From Occallatibacter gabretensis (GTDB lineage: Bacteria; Acidobacteriota; Terriglobia; Terriglobales; Acidobacteriaceae): a DNA stretch of 64,000 nucleotides. Positions 27,569-36,101 of this stretch are shown here, piece after piece. The notes beneath the pieces are model-generated. The model was not told the DNA's origin. It saw only the letters and a list, made by a program, of their open reading frames with translations, and did not search any database. The stretch is taken from contig NZ_LAIJ01000009.1 of assembly GCF_001449115.1 (NCBI RefSeq), forward strand, positions 2,300,114 through 2,364,113, in the 5' to 3' direction. The translations under genes and the position numbers were made by a program. Each line of letters begins with the position of its first letter. The first letter of the stretch is position 1.

Positions 27569-28090
27569 ATGGGGAGCTTCGGTGACGACCTGCGCAAGGA
27601 GCGAGTGACTCGCGGCGTTGCGCTGGAGGACATCACGGCGGTAACCAAGATCAGCCGGCACCATCTTCTGGCGCTGGAGCAGGAGAGTTTTCGCCAGCTT
27701 CCGGGCGGAATCCTGAACAAGGGCATTGTGCGCGGTTATGCCGGTGCGATCGGGTTGGATCAGGAGGATTGGACGCAGCGTTTTCTGCTTGCTTATTCCG
27801 CCTCCGGCCAGATTATCGACGACGACCGCAACTGGACAGAGTTTGCCTCTAACGTGGGACGGGCCAGGCTGCTAAGGCGTGACCAGCAGGAGATTCGTGT
27901 GCGCTGGCTTGGCGCACTGCTCCTTTTGGCAGCCGTTTCTGCAGGAGCTTTTCTTGTCGTACGCTATTACGGCATCCGTGCCGGCTGGTGGCCTCATGTT
28001 CTTCCGTTTACTCACGTGCCGGCGCAGACCAGCCCCTCGGAATCGCGCGAGTCTCGCTTTGTCGCGTCCTCCGGTAGTTTTTCCGCTTAA
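27569..28090 (+). CDS. RodZ-like HTH membrane protein
   Basis: A 173-residue protein with an N-terminal Xre/HTH_25 domain (FGDDLRKERVTRGVALEDIT, TKISRHHLLALE, LPGGILNKGIVRGYAGAIGLD) as in RodZ. A single transmembrane helix follows (about 112-131), then a short Ser/Pro-rich periplasmic tail. RodZ couples MreB to the cell wall, but this protein lacks the usual C-terminal DUF4115 domain, so it may be a truncated relative. A GAGGG lies just upstream of the ATG. It is divergent from the ABC permease. Confidence 0.75.
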   Translation: MGSFGDDLRKERVTRGVALEDITAVTKISRHHLLALEQESFRQLPGGILNKGIVRGYAGAIGLDQEDWTQRFLLAYSASGQIIDDDRNWTEFASNVGRARLLRRDQQEIRVRWLGALLLLAAVSAGAFLVVRYYGIRAGWWPHVLPFTHVPAQTSPSESRESRFVASSGSFSA

Positions 28091-28285
28091 CCTCTGCTTT
28101 ACTCCTTTCAACTACCCGAATTAGCTTTCCAATGACATGCTTTGCTCCTGAGGCGGGCCTCCAATTACCATAGTCAGCAGAGCGGTATCGGCAAAGCTAA
28201 AGCTCTCCGTCCGGCGCGGGCTACCTGTCCGTCCTTCCGAAGTGCTGGCCACTCCAAATACATCCCCACAAGGGAGGATCCTAAA

Positions 28286-29452
28286 TTGAGCGACCGTTTC
28301 TTGTTCACCTCAGAATCCGTGACCGAAGGTCATCCGGACAAGATTGCAGACCAGGTCTCCGACGCCATTCTCGACGCGTGTCTTGAGCAGGACCCCTATA
28401 GCCGCGTGGCCGCGGAAACGCTGACCGCCACGGGCTTTGTCGTCATTGCAGGCGAAATCACCACCAAGGCCTATGTCGATTTCCAGGCGCTGGTGCGCGG
28501 CGTGGTGGCCTCGATTGGCTATAACAATGCGCTCTACGGCTTTGACTCGAACACCTGCGCGGTGATCTCGTCGATCAACAAGCAGTCGGGCGATATTGCC
28601 CAGGGCGTAGATACAGGCGGAGCCGGCGACCAGGGCATGATGTTTGGCTATGCCTCGAACGAGACTCCTGAGCTGATGCCAATGCCGATCGCGCTTGCGC
28701 ACAAGCTCGCGAGGCGCCTCACCGAGGTTCGCAAGAGCGGCAAGATGTCGTATCTGCGGCCGGACGGCAAGAGCCAGGTGACGGTGGAATATGACGAGAA
28801 CCGCAAACCGGTCCGCATTGATGCCGTTGTCGTGAGCAGTCAGCACTCCGAGAATGTTTCAAATGAAGAACTGCACGCGGACATTCTCAAGCATGTGATT
28901 CAGGCTGTGCTGCCTGCCGAGCTGTTGGACGAGCATACCAAGTACCACATCAATCCGACGGGCCGCTTTGTCATCGGCGGACCGATGGGCGATTCCGGCC
29001 TGACGGGCCGCAAGATCATCGTCGATACTTACGGCGGCGCGGGCCGTCACGGCGGCGGCGCTTTCTCCGGCAAGGACCCGACAAAGGTGGACCGCTCGGC
29101 TGCTTACATGGCGCGCTACATTGCGAAGAACATTGTGGCAGCGGGCCTGGCTGACCGCGTGGAAGTGCAGCTTGCTTACGCGATTGGCGTGGTGGACCCG
29201 GTTTCGGTTCTCGTTGATACGTTCGGCACGGGCAAGCTCAGCGGACCGCAGCTCACAGAGCTGGTTCGCAAGAACTTCACGCTGACTCCGAAGGGCATTA
29301 TCGAGAGCCTGAACCTGCGTCGGCCCATCTACCAGAAGACAGCTGCTTACGGACACTTTGGCCGCAACGAGCCCGAGTTCACCTGGGAAGCGACGGACAA
29401 GGCCGCGGTTCTCAAGGAACAGGCCGAGGCTGTGCTGGCTGCGGCGAAGTAG
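28286..29452 (+). CDS. metK: S-adenosylmethionine synthase
   Basis: A 388-residue SAM synthetase making SAM from methionine and ATP. Blocks in order: [13 protein letters not shown] (N-terminal ATP/Mg site), [11 protein letters not shown] (family signature 1), [21 protein letters not shown], and [19 protein letters not shown] (signature 2 and active-site lysine). The start is a TTG with GGAGG 8 bp upstream; the upstream frame extension to 28142 encodes nothing family-like and is rejected. The 195-bp leader shows no SAM riboswitch I can recognise. A strong terminator follows at 29479. Confidence 0.95.
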   Translation: MSDRFLFTSESVTEGHPDKIADQVSDAILDACLEQDPYSRVAAETLTATGFVVIAGEITTKAYVDFQALVRGVVASIGYNNALYGFDSNTCAVISSINKQSGDIAQGVDTGGAGDQGMMFGYASNETPELMPMPIALAHKLARRLTEVRKSGKMSYLRPDGKSQVTVEYDENRKPVRIDAVVVSSQHSENVSNEELHADILKHVIQAVLPAELLDEHTKYHINPTGRFVIGGPMGDSGLTGRKIIVDTYGGAGRHGGGAFSGKDPTKVDRSAAYMARYIAKNIVAAGLADRVEVQLAYAIGVVDPVSVLVDTFGTGKLSGPQLTELVRKNFTLTPKGIIESLNLRRPIYQKTAAYGHFGRNEPEFTWEATDKAAVLKEQAEAVLAAAK

Positions 29453-29478
29453 GGACTGGAAACCTACACAAAGTTTAT

Positions 29479-29509
29479 GGGGAGCCCGAGTGGCTCCCCA
29501 TTTTCTTTT
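29479..29509 (+). terminator. metK terminator
   Basis: GGGGAGCC pairs with GGCTCCCC around CGAGT, followed by ATTTTCTTTT. It lies 26 bp past the metK stop. Confidence 0.92.
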
Positions 29510-29575
29510 GTGGCAGTCCACAACCTTGTCACTACTGTAAAATTTTTCCAGTTACTCATTGTTTCGGAGCAAACT

Positions 29576-30328
29576 ATGCGTCTTCCTGCTGTTGCACTGC
29601 TTCTGGCCGGCCTTGCGTGTGCCGCGTCCGCGCAAACGACTACCACCACCAAATGGGATTACCTTGGCAAGTACGGTCCTCTCAACTGGGGCAAGCTGGA
29701 CCCTGATTGGAAGGTCTGCTCGGAGGGGAAGGAACAGTCGCCTGTCGATATTCGCAATGCAAAGCTGAACAAGGCTCTGCAGCCGATTGAATTTCATTAC
29801 ATGGCGGGACCCGTGGAGATGGTGAATAACGGCCATACCATCCAGGTGAATGTGGCGCCGGGCAGCTACATCGTGTCCGAGGGCGTTCGCTATGATCTGG
29901 TGCAGTTCCACTTTCATCATCCGAGCGATGAGGTCGTGAAGGGCAAGCTCTCTGACATGGTGGTACACCTGGTGCACAAGAGCTCCGATGGGAAGCTGGC
30001 CGTGGTTGCGGTGCGGCTAATTGAAAACCGCGACGCGCCGAATGCATTGCTTTCCACGCTGTGGCCGAGTATGCCGAAGACCGTGGGGCAGACGGCGAAG
30101 GTCAGTGATATCGTGAACCCCGGCGGGTTTCTTCCTGCGGATCGCGGCTACTGGACCTATACCGGCTCGCTGACTGCGCCGCCGTGCACGGAGGGCGTGA
30201 AGTGGCTGATCTTTCAGCAGCAGATGCCGGTGAGCCGAGACCAGATTCGAGCCTTTTCGGCGATCTATCCGGTGAATTCGCGGCCGCTGCAGGATCTTCA
30301 CGGACGGAAGATTGAGGCCAGCGAGTAG
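29576..30328 (+). CDS. Periplasmic alpha-carbonic anhydrase
   Basis: A 250-residue enzyme interconverting CO2 and bicarbonate. The signal peptide (1-20, ending ASAQ) directs export. Zinc ligands are H112 and H114 in QFHFHHPSDE and H131 in MVVHLVH; the conserved GNKQSPVDI-like start appears as EQSPVDIR, and YWTYTGSLTAPPCTEGVKW gives the C-terminal signature. Length is normal for bacterial alpha-CAs. The start at 29576 is taken because it opens the signal peptide; an earlier in-frame start lies inside the metK terminator. Confidence 0.93.
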   Translation: MRLPAVALLLAGLACAASAQTTTTTKWDYLGKYGPLNWGKLDPDWKVCSEGKEQSPVDIRNAKLNKALQPIEFHYMAGPVEMVNNGHTIQVNVAPGSYIVSEGVRYDLVQFHFHHPSDEVVKGKLSDMVVHLVHKSSDGKLAVVAVRLIENRDAPNALLSTLWPSMPKTVGQTAKVSDIVNPGGFLPADRGYWTYTGSLTAPPCTEGVKWLIFQQQMPVSRDQIRAFSAIYPVNSRPLQDLHGRKIEASE

Positions 30329-30492
30329 GGCTGGGTGGTCAGTCGCAGATTCACAACTGCTTGAATTACCCTGTGTTGGGCCTTATTGCAAGTTGCTTAT
30401 TTTCAGGGATATACTGGTTGGGATCCTTTCACGGATTCACAGCTTGACCGGGCTGGTCACAGTTTTGAGCTTTCAAGCCAGGAAACCGCAAT

Positions 30493-30531
30493 AAAAAGAC
30501 CGCCAATCCCATCCGGGTTGGCGGTCTTTTT
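30493..30531. terminator. Bidirectional terminator
   Basis: AAAAAGACCGCCAA pairs perfectly with TTGGCGGTCTTTTT (14 bp), giving T-runs on both strands. It lies between the carbonic anhydrase gene and the convergent small exported-protein gene. Confidence 0.92.
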
Positions 30532-30656
30532 GCAGCTATTCTTGCTGAACCTTTCGCGGGATCCAGGCTTAGGGATCGCCGTCGTGACGATAATCCGCAG
30601 CTTTTCGAAAGCCATTTGGCGCGAATCCTAGTGTCTCTTCGACAAGCGGCGAGTCA

Positions 30657-31049
30657 TCATTTGGCGACCTTTACATTGAAGGTCACCGTGTTGGTCCCGC
30701 CGGAGTTCTTGATGACAAACTTGTACTGGCCGTCCTTCTCGGGCGTGAACTTAACCGAACACTTCGGTCCGGACGAGTCGTCCTTAGCGACCTCCGTGCC
30801 TGTGGAGTCGTTGACGAAAAGGTGCACGTCGGTATTCTTCAGGCCGTCTGTGGTGGCCTCGAACTCTTTCCCCGCCGTGAAAGACAGGAGGTAAGCGACC
30901 TCTCCATTGTCCTTCATCTCGAGCTTCTTGCCATTAAACGCCGACCCCTTGCCCAGGTCCTTCGGCTTGGCGTCCTGCGCGGGACACAGTACGGCAACAG
31001 TTAACATAACTGCCACCAATGCTGTGACAAAACGGGTAATCGATTTCAT
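30657..31049 (-). CDS. Small exported PPC-like domain protein
   Basis: A 130-residue secreted protein: signal peptide (1-24, ending CPAQ), then a single beta-sandwich with EVAYLLSFTAGKEFEATTDG, DVHLFVNDSTGTEVAKDD, and KDGQYKFVIKNSGG. These are hallmarks of bacterial pre-peptidase C-terminal (PPC)-like domains, here standing alone. AGGAAATACC precedes the ATG. No enzymatic residues are evident. Function unknown. Confidence 0.75.
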   Translation of the reverse strand: MKSITRFVTALVAVMLTVAVLCPAQDAKPKDLGKGSAFNGKKLEMKDNGEVAYLLSFTAGKEFEATTDGLKNTDVHLFVNDSTGTEVAKDDSSGPKCSVKFTPEKDGQYKFVIKNSGGTNTVTFNVKVAK

Positions 31050-31545
31050 TGGTATTTCCTCCAGAGTCGGATCAGATCCGCACTTCTCATCCCAGTAAAC
31101 TCTGAAACATGTAAAGAAGGTGTCATGTGTTGCTTAGAGAATTATTGGGGGTCTTCGTCACTTTTGGTGAAGATGGCCGAAAAATTACTGAAAAGGCACA
31201 AGCTACAGTGCCCGCCGTCAGAACTGGATGTCTGCGACCTTAGACCTTATAAGACGTCAGACGTCGGTCGGGCTGGCCGCGTCCTTCGCCTTGCCTTTTC
31301 AGATGGCCAAGGATAGAAAAGTGGGATTGGCTGTTGTGGTATCCGAGGTCTCAAAAACCGGGATATATCCACTCCACGCGACAAAAATCATCGCGTGGGG
31401 GTCCGGACCCTCGGGCACACATCGTTGTCTTGGAACCCACGAAAGCAAAGCAGGTCCTTCGACTCACGACCCCCAAACTGAAAAACGTTTGGGGCCCCTT
31501 TCGCTCAGGATGACACATCTGTTGTGGAGCTGGGATGTGTGCTGC
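31050..31545. other. Intergenic region with repeat elements
   Basis: No gene recognised in about 500 bp. It contains a perfect hairpin CCACGCGA/TCGCGTGG (31374-31381/31391-31398) and a copy of dispersed repeat A (31441-31516). A stretch at 31335-31356 resembles the left part of repeat B. Confidence 0.55.
31441..31516. repeat. Dispersed repeat A, copy 1
   Basis: A 76-bp element containing GCAGGTCCTTCGACTCA at left, an inner hairpin CCCCAAAC/GTTTGGGG, and CGCTCAGGATGACAC at right. It is almost identical to copy 2 at 32303. Confidence 0.85.
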
Positions 31546-32247
31546 TCAAGCCCTGATCTTTAAATTAGCGTTCTCGAGTGCGACGAAGCGCAGCTCGAGG
31601 CCTGCGTTGGTCTCGGTGGCTTCGAGGCCGGTGAGGTCGTGGACGAGGTAGTGGGCTGCGGAGAGCTCTGCCGGGGTGTGGGAGAAGGTGGTGCCGATTA
31701 CTGTGCAGCCTGCGGCTTCGCCTGCTTTGACACCTGAATAAGAGTCTTCGATGACGACACAATCTTCAGGCCGGAAGCCGAGGAGCTTTGCGCCCTCTAG
31801 ATAAGGCGCTGGATGCGGCTTGCCCTGCGATACGGAGCTGGCGGTGATGAGGCGCTCGGGAACGGGCAGGCCGATCATGGCGAGACGGGTGCGGGCCAGC
31901 TTTTCTGTGGCGGAGGTTACGACGGTCCAGCGATGCGGGGGCAGTGCGGCGAGCAGCTGCTGGACGCCGGGAAGGATTTCGATTCCTTCGCCGTCTGCGC
32001 ATTCGATCTCTTCAAGCAGCTTTAGTTCGACGTCAGCGTCGAGGTCGGGGCGCAGTTCGGCGGCGGATTCGATGGCGCGACGGCCATGGATGACGGTGAG
32101 GACGTAGGCCGGGTCGAGGCCGCGCATGTTGGACCACTTGGTCCAGCTCCGCTCTACGGAGCCGAGGGACGAGATAAGGATTCCGTCCATGTCGAAGAGG
32201 ATTCCCTGGCAGTGGAGGGTGACGGGGGATGAGATGGAAGAGGGCAT
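31546..32247 (-). CDS. HAD-superfamily phosphatase (beta-PGM/GPP-like)
   Basis: A 233-residue HAD hydrolase. Motif I is FDMDGILISS (nucleophile and acid/base Asp pair), motif II is VVTSAT, the motif III lysine is in GKPHPAPYLEGAK, and motif IV is VVIEDSYSGVKAGEAAG. This subclass contains sugar-phosphate and glycerol-phosphate phosphatases; the substrate is not deducible. It is flanked on both sides by copies of repeat A. No strong RBS precedes the ATG. Confidence 0.87.
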   Translation of the reverse strand: MPSSISSPVTLHCQGILFDMDGILISSLGSVERSWTKWSNMRGLDPAYVLTVIHGRRAIESAAELRPDLDADVELKLLEEIECADGEGIEILPGVQQLLAALPPHRWTVVTSATEKLARTRLAMIGLPVPERLITASSVSQGKPHPAPYLEGAKLLGFRPEDCVVIEDSYSGVKAGEAAGCTVIGTTFSHTPAELSAAHYLVHDLTGLEATETNAGLELRFVALENANLKIRA

Positions 32248-32302
32248 GGGTTTATTTTAGCGGGCGCGATGGGTGAGTGAGGGACTGAGGAATCAGGGGC
32301 TA

Positions 32303-32379
32303 GAAAGCAAAAGCAGGTCCTTCGACTCACCACCCCCAAACTGAAGAACGTTTGGGGCCCCGTTCGCTCAGGATGACAC
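32303..32379. repeat. Dispersed repeat A, copy 2
   Basis: A 77-bp near-copy of the element at 31441, in the same orientation, differing at only a few positions and keeping the CCCCAAAC/GTTTGGGG hairpin. Confidence 0.85.
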
Positions 32380-32402
32380 GATATTTTGGCGGGTTAAAGG
32401 GA

Positions 32403-32443
32403 GTGCTATCCCAGGTCTCAAGAGCGAGACCTGGGGCACCCAG
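32403..32443. repeat. Dispersed hairpin repeat B, copy 1
   Basis: Left flank GTGCTATCCCA, then a perfect 10-bp stem CCCAGGTCTC/GAGACCTGGG with a 6-nt loop, then right flank TGGGGCACCCAG. The flanks recur at 35167 around a different stem. Confidence 0.8.
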
Positions 32444-32460
32444 TGTTCTGGTGAATGGAC

Positions 32461-32542
32461 GAAAGGCAAAAGCAAGAACAGCCGCAGGTCCATCGACTGC
32501 GCAAAGCGCATAGGATGCGCCTTGCTTGGCTCAGGATGACAC
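32461..32542. repeat. Dispersed repeat A, diverged copy 3
   Basis: It keeps the A-repeat ends (CAGGTCCATCGACT at left, GGCTCAGGATGACAC at right), but the middle is different and has its own hairpin potential around GCGCAAAGCGC. Confidence 0.65.
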
Positions 32543-32546
32543 TGCC

Positions 32547-35141
32547 TTACTGTTGTGGGTTGGTGGGGACAGTGATTAGAGTGAGCTTCGGTTTCTGGGC
32601 GAAGGTTAAGGAGCCTTCGGCTTGGGTGGGTTTGCTGCCGTTTTGCTGGAGCTTGTTTTCGCCGAGGGTGATGGCTGATTTGTCGATCTTTGCTGTGCCG
32701 GTCCAGCGGGTGAATTCTGTGGGAGACAGGGCATCTGTGGCCTGGACCGCCACCTGTTGTGTGATGCGTCCGTTGCGCCAGTCGAAGTTCAGGGTTCCCT
32801 GGGCGCTGGAGGCGAGGTCAGCGGGGGTGAAGCCGGAGAGCTTCAGCGTTCCGGAGCCGTTGATTGGGCTGCCGGTCCATGTTTCTCCCAGGACTTTGCT
32901 GAGAGACGTGGGATTGATGCCGGTGAAGGAGGCGTCGAGCGTGTAAATGGGCATGACGGGCTGGCTTGCGGGGACTGCGAATGAAGCTGTGCCATGGATC
33001 TGGCCGCCTAGCGTTTGTGCCTCAAAGCCAGTGATCTTTACGCCGTGCGATTCCACCTGGAGGCGCGCCGACGCGCCGGTGAAGGTGAAGAGGCCCGCGG
33101 TGAGGGAATCTACCTGTACGGTTCCCTGAGCCGCAGGCCATGCGAGCTGCGAGGGGGGGCGGAAGCGATCGATGAACGAAGAGATGATGGTTCCCGGTTC
33201 GTGTGCGCCGAGCAGCGCCTGCTGAAGCGTGGTGAGATCGAGTACGGAAAAACGGACGGTGAAATGCGGCGCGCAGGGTTCGCTGGATGCGCAGGGAAGT
33301 GGCATGGCAAGCGTGGCGGTTCCGCGAATGCGGCTGGCGGAAGGGCCGTAGGCGAAGCTGACGCCATCCCAGATGGCGAGGCCGTTTTCAAACCGCAGCG
33401 TGGCGGAGCCGAGATCTACGGGTGCGGAGAGAAAATCGGGCTTCCATGCGGCATTACGGAGGGCGATGGAGCCGGAGAGAGTCTTGGCGCCTTCATCCGG
33501 ATTGGGCGTAACTGCCGCGAACGAGGTGGAAGTAAGCCAGGGGCCGGAGACGTGCAGATCGAGTGAGATGGGGGCGTTTGCAGAGCTTGTGATCTGGGTC
33601 AACGCGCCATCCTGAGCGACGCCGGTGGCGTGGGCCAGATCTCGCAGAGCAGGCAGCGACGAGGAGCCGCGTATGGCGAGATTGAAGCCCTGCTGGCTTA
33701 ATTGTGCCGTGATGGCGAGCGGTGCGGGCGCTCCTGTGGGGATGGCGATGGCGGCTGTGAGCGAGGGGGACTGATTTGGTTGGGGCGGCGCTGGCGAAAG
33801 GATGAGATTCGTGATCGAGATGGGATTGGCGAGTCCCTGGCCGGTAAGGCGGAGGTCCTGGCCGGTGAAGCTGCCCTGTAGAGATGACGGTGGGAGCGTT
33901 TTTCCACCCATGGCGCGATGAAGTTGAGCCTTTGATTGGGCTGGCTGCTGGGTCACTGCGGCGCTTGCGAGCGCGTAGGTCATTTTGCCGCTGAAGGAGC
34001 CTTGCGCGGAGAGGCTCTGATTGAAGTTGCCGCGGAAGGTGCGGAGGATGTCGAGCGGAGCCTGTGCGGGAATTTTGTCCAGCTCCAACGTGAGTTGCGG
34101 GGTGGCGGGCGAGGCGGGCAAGCTGCCGGTGAGGTGTGCGCGGCCGTCGCCGATGGGTGAGTTGCACTCGATCTTTTCAAGGGAGCGGGCGGAGAAGTGA
34201 TAGAGAAAGCTGCAGTTGGCGTCGAAGTCGAGTAAAGAGAGAGGTTCAAACTCCACGCGGTGGACGCCGGTGGCGCGGAGGCGGGTGGAGATGGTTAAGG
34301 CGTCTGCGGAGCCGTCTGCGTGCAGTTCGCCGGTGAGGTCGCCGCGCCAGTCCTGGTCTGAGCCGAGGATGAGGAGCGAGAGCTGGCCGAGTTGGGCTTT
34401 GCGCCAATCCATTTCAACGTGGAGCGGCATGTGGCTGAGATGAGAGGCGGGACTCAGGGTAGCTTCGAGGCGGACGATGCCGGTGTCTGCCTGATCGAGC
34501 GGAATGTCGGTGCGCGCGGGCTGACCGCGGAGGCGAATGTGCCAGCCGTCGTCCTCACGCCAGAGCGAGGCGTCTGTGTTGGTGAGCGAGAAGGGAATCT
34601 TTTCGGTGCCGAATTTGACATTGATGCGGGAGTTGGTTGCCTCCATATAAGGCAGCGGGCGGCGGGTGGCGGTGTCTGCTGTGTCGGCAGTGGGTTCGGC
34701 GGTGCGTAAGAGCGAGTCAGCGTTCCAGCGGCCATCTGCGTTGCGGACGAGGTTGACGCTGGCCTGGTCGACGCTGATGCGATCGAGAGCGAGGTGGCCG
34801 CGCCAGAGGGAGAAGAGCCGGACGGAGGCGACGACGGTATCGGCGTGGAGGACCGGCTCTGCGCCAAAGGCGGGGTCTTCCTCAACGTTGAGGTCGGTGA
34901 TGACGAAGCCGGGGCGGGGAAGCATGCGGAGCTCGACGGCGGAAAGGTGCACGGGCCGGCCGAGAGAGGTGGAGACAAGCTGGGTGATGTGGCTTTTATA
35001 GCGGCTGATGCTTATATATGGCGGAACGAAGACGAGAAGCAGGATGAGAATAACAACGCTCAGACCGAGAGTTAAGCGAATGTGCCGCCGAAGCCAGGGT
35101 TTGGTGGCTGGCTCGATTTCTGGCTTGGGCTCGGAGGTCAT
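32547..35141 (-). CDS. AsmA-family envelope protein
   Basis: An 864-residue protein with an N-terminal TM helix (about 22-44) and an AsmA-type start after it (SISRYKSHITQLVSTSLGRP, then VELRMLPRPGFVITDLNVEEDP). A long beta-rich periplasmic body and an AsmA_2-like C-terminus (GSGTLKLSGFTPADL) follow. AsmA/TamB-like proteins are thought to bridge the envelope and carry phospholipids between membranes. The start at 35141 is chosen because AGCC-rich upstream sequence is non-coding repeat and the upstream frame is not family-like. The lepB gene lies 89 bp upstream on the same strand, separated by repeat B. Confidence 0.82.
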   Translation of the reverse strand: MTSEPKPEIEPATKPWLRRHIRLTLGLSVVILILLLVFVPPYISISRYKSHITQLVSTSLGRPVHLSAVELRMLPRPGFVITDLNVEEDPAFGAEPVLHADTVVASVRLFSLWRGHLALDRISVDQASVNLVRNADGRWNADSLLRTAEPTADTADTATRRPLPYMEATNSRINVKFGTEKIPFSLTNTDASLWREDDGWHIRLRGQPARTDIPLDQADTGIVRLEATLSPASHLSHMPLHVEMDWRKAQLGQLSLLILGSDQDWRGDLTGELHADGSADALTISTRLRATGVHRVEFEPLSLLDFDANCSFLYHFSARSLEKIECNSPIGDGRAHLTGSLPASPATPQLTLELDKIPAQAPLDILRTFRGNFNQSLSAQGSFSGKMTYALASAAVTQQPAQSKAQLHRAMGGKTLPPSSLQGSFTGQDLRLTGQGLANPISITNLILSPAPPQPNQSPSLTAAIAIPTGAPAPLAITAQLSQQGFNLAIRGSSSLPALRDLAHATGVAQDGALTQITSSANAPISLDLHVSGPWLTSTSFAAVTPNPDEGAKTLSGSIALRNAAWKPDFLSAPVDLGSATLRFENGLAIWDGVSFAYGPSASRIRGTATLAMPLPCASSEPCAPHFTVRFSVLDLTTLQQALLGAHEPGTIISSFIDRFRPPSQLAWPAAQGTVQVDSLTAGLFTFTGASARLQVESHGVKITGFEAQTLGGQIHGTASFAVPASQPVMPIYTLDASFTGINPTSLSKVLGETWTGSPINGSGTLKLSGFTPADLASSAQGTLNFDWRNGRITQQVAVQATDALSPTEFTRWTGTAKIDKSAITLGENKLQQNGSKPTQAEGSLTFAQKPKLTLITVPTNPQQ

Positions 35142-35166
35142 TGTTTGTAATCGTAATTCCTGAGCC

Positions 35167-35221
35167 GTGCTATCCCACCCTAGCCGGAAAAACAAAGGCC
35201 CGGCGAGGGTGGGGCACCCAG
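35167..35221. repeat. Dispersed hairpin repeat B, copy 2
   Basis: It has the same flanks as copy 1 (GTGCTATCCCA and TGGGGCACCCAG) but a different stem, CCCACCCT/AGGGTGGG (35174-35181/35206-35213), with a longer loop containing an inner CCGG pair. It lies between lepB and the AsmA gene. Confidence 0.8.
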
Positions 35222-35230
35222 AATGTGTGT

Positions 35231-36049
35231 TTAGCGCATGACTTTGAAGGTGCGGGACCAGCGGGTATCGGTGAAGAAGTGCACGACGACGTGGCCCATC
35301 CAGGAGATTTTGGCGGCGATGCCGGGCTGCTCGAGCTGGCCGTCGGGGGTCTGGAAAGACCAGTAGTTGAAGAGGGGACGGCCTACGATGTTTTCGCGCG
35401 GGACGAAACCCCAGAAGCGCGAGTCGGCGGAGTCGTGACGGTGATCGCCCATCATGAAGTACTTGCCGGGGGGAACGACGAGATCGCCGTTGACGATATG
35501 CGAGTTGATCTCCGTGGCCCACTGCTCGGTTTTGTAATTGCCAGGCTCGGGGACAACAGGGTACGAGGGGAATTCGTCGAGGAAGGGCTTCTCTGAGAAG
35601 TCGGCGGGGGTATCCGACCAGGTTTTTGGAAACTCCTGCGGGACTCCGTTGATGTAGACGACGCCTGCGTGGAGATGGATGTGGTCGCCGGGGACGCCGA
35701 TGAGGCGCTTGACGAGGTAGTTATACTGCGGCGTGTCGGAGCCGGGGACATCGTCGGGCACGGGCTTGTAGAAGACGATGATGTCGCCGTGCTGCGGCTC
35801 GCGGTAATGGATGAGCGGGAACCAGTTGTGGCCGGGCGAGAGGGTGACGCGATCGACGAAGAGGTGATCGCCGACGAGGAGCGTGTTCTCCATGGAGCCG
35901 GAGGGGATGACGAAGTTCTGGCCGATGAAGCTGAAGATGAAGAGACCGACTACGAAGACCGCCGCGTAGCTGGCGATGGCCTCGAAGAAGGTTTCTCCGG
36001 TTTTCTGCCCGGCTGCGGGGATGGTGTCTGCGGCGTTTATTTTCGTCAT
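35231..36049 (-). CDS. lepB: Signal peptidase I (first copy)
   Basis: A 272-residue type I signal peptidase removing signal peptides at the outer face of the inner membrane. One TM helix spans about 29-47. The catalytic Ser is S52 in VIPSGSM and the Lys is K114 in YLVKRLIGVPGDH; the conserved box E motif is GDHRHDSADSRFWGFVP. An extra insert (about 135-185) lies between the catalytic boxes. It lies 52 bp downstream of a second lepB in an apparent rnc-lepB-lepB operon. Confidence 0.93.
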   Translation of the reverse strand: MTKINAADTIPAAGQKTGETFFEAIASYAAVFVVGLFIFSFIGQNFVIPSGSMENTLLVGDHLFVDRVTLSPGHNWFPLIHYREPQHGDIIVFYKPVPDDVPGSDTPQYNYLVKRLIGVPGDHIHLHAGVVYINGVPQEFPKTWSDTPADFSEKPFLDEFPSYPVVPEPGNYKTEQWATEINSHIVNGDLVVPPGKYFMMGDHRHDSADSRFWGFVPRENIVGRPLFNYWSFQTPDGQLEQPGIAAKISWMGHVVVHFFTDTRWSRTFKVMR

Positions 36050-36101
36050 TCGTGGCTCTAGGACGAGAGTGGCAAGGGCTTAACGGACTGGTCCCGGCGT
36101 T

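Noticed and set aside
28091..28285. SAM riboswitch before metK
   Set aside because: I could not match any SAM-I, SAM-II or SAM-III core sequence; only an RBS is clear.
32547..35522. Longer form of the AsmA-like protein starting at 35522
   Set aside because: The extension overlaps lepB and repeat B in another frame; the ATG at 35141 directly precedes the TM anchor.
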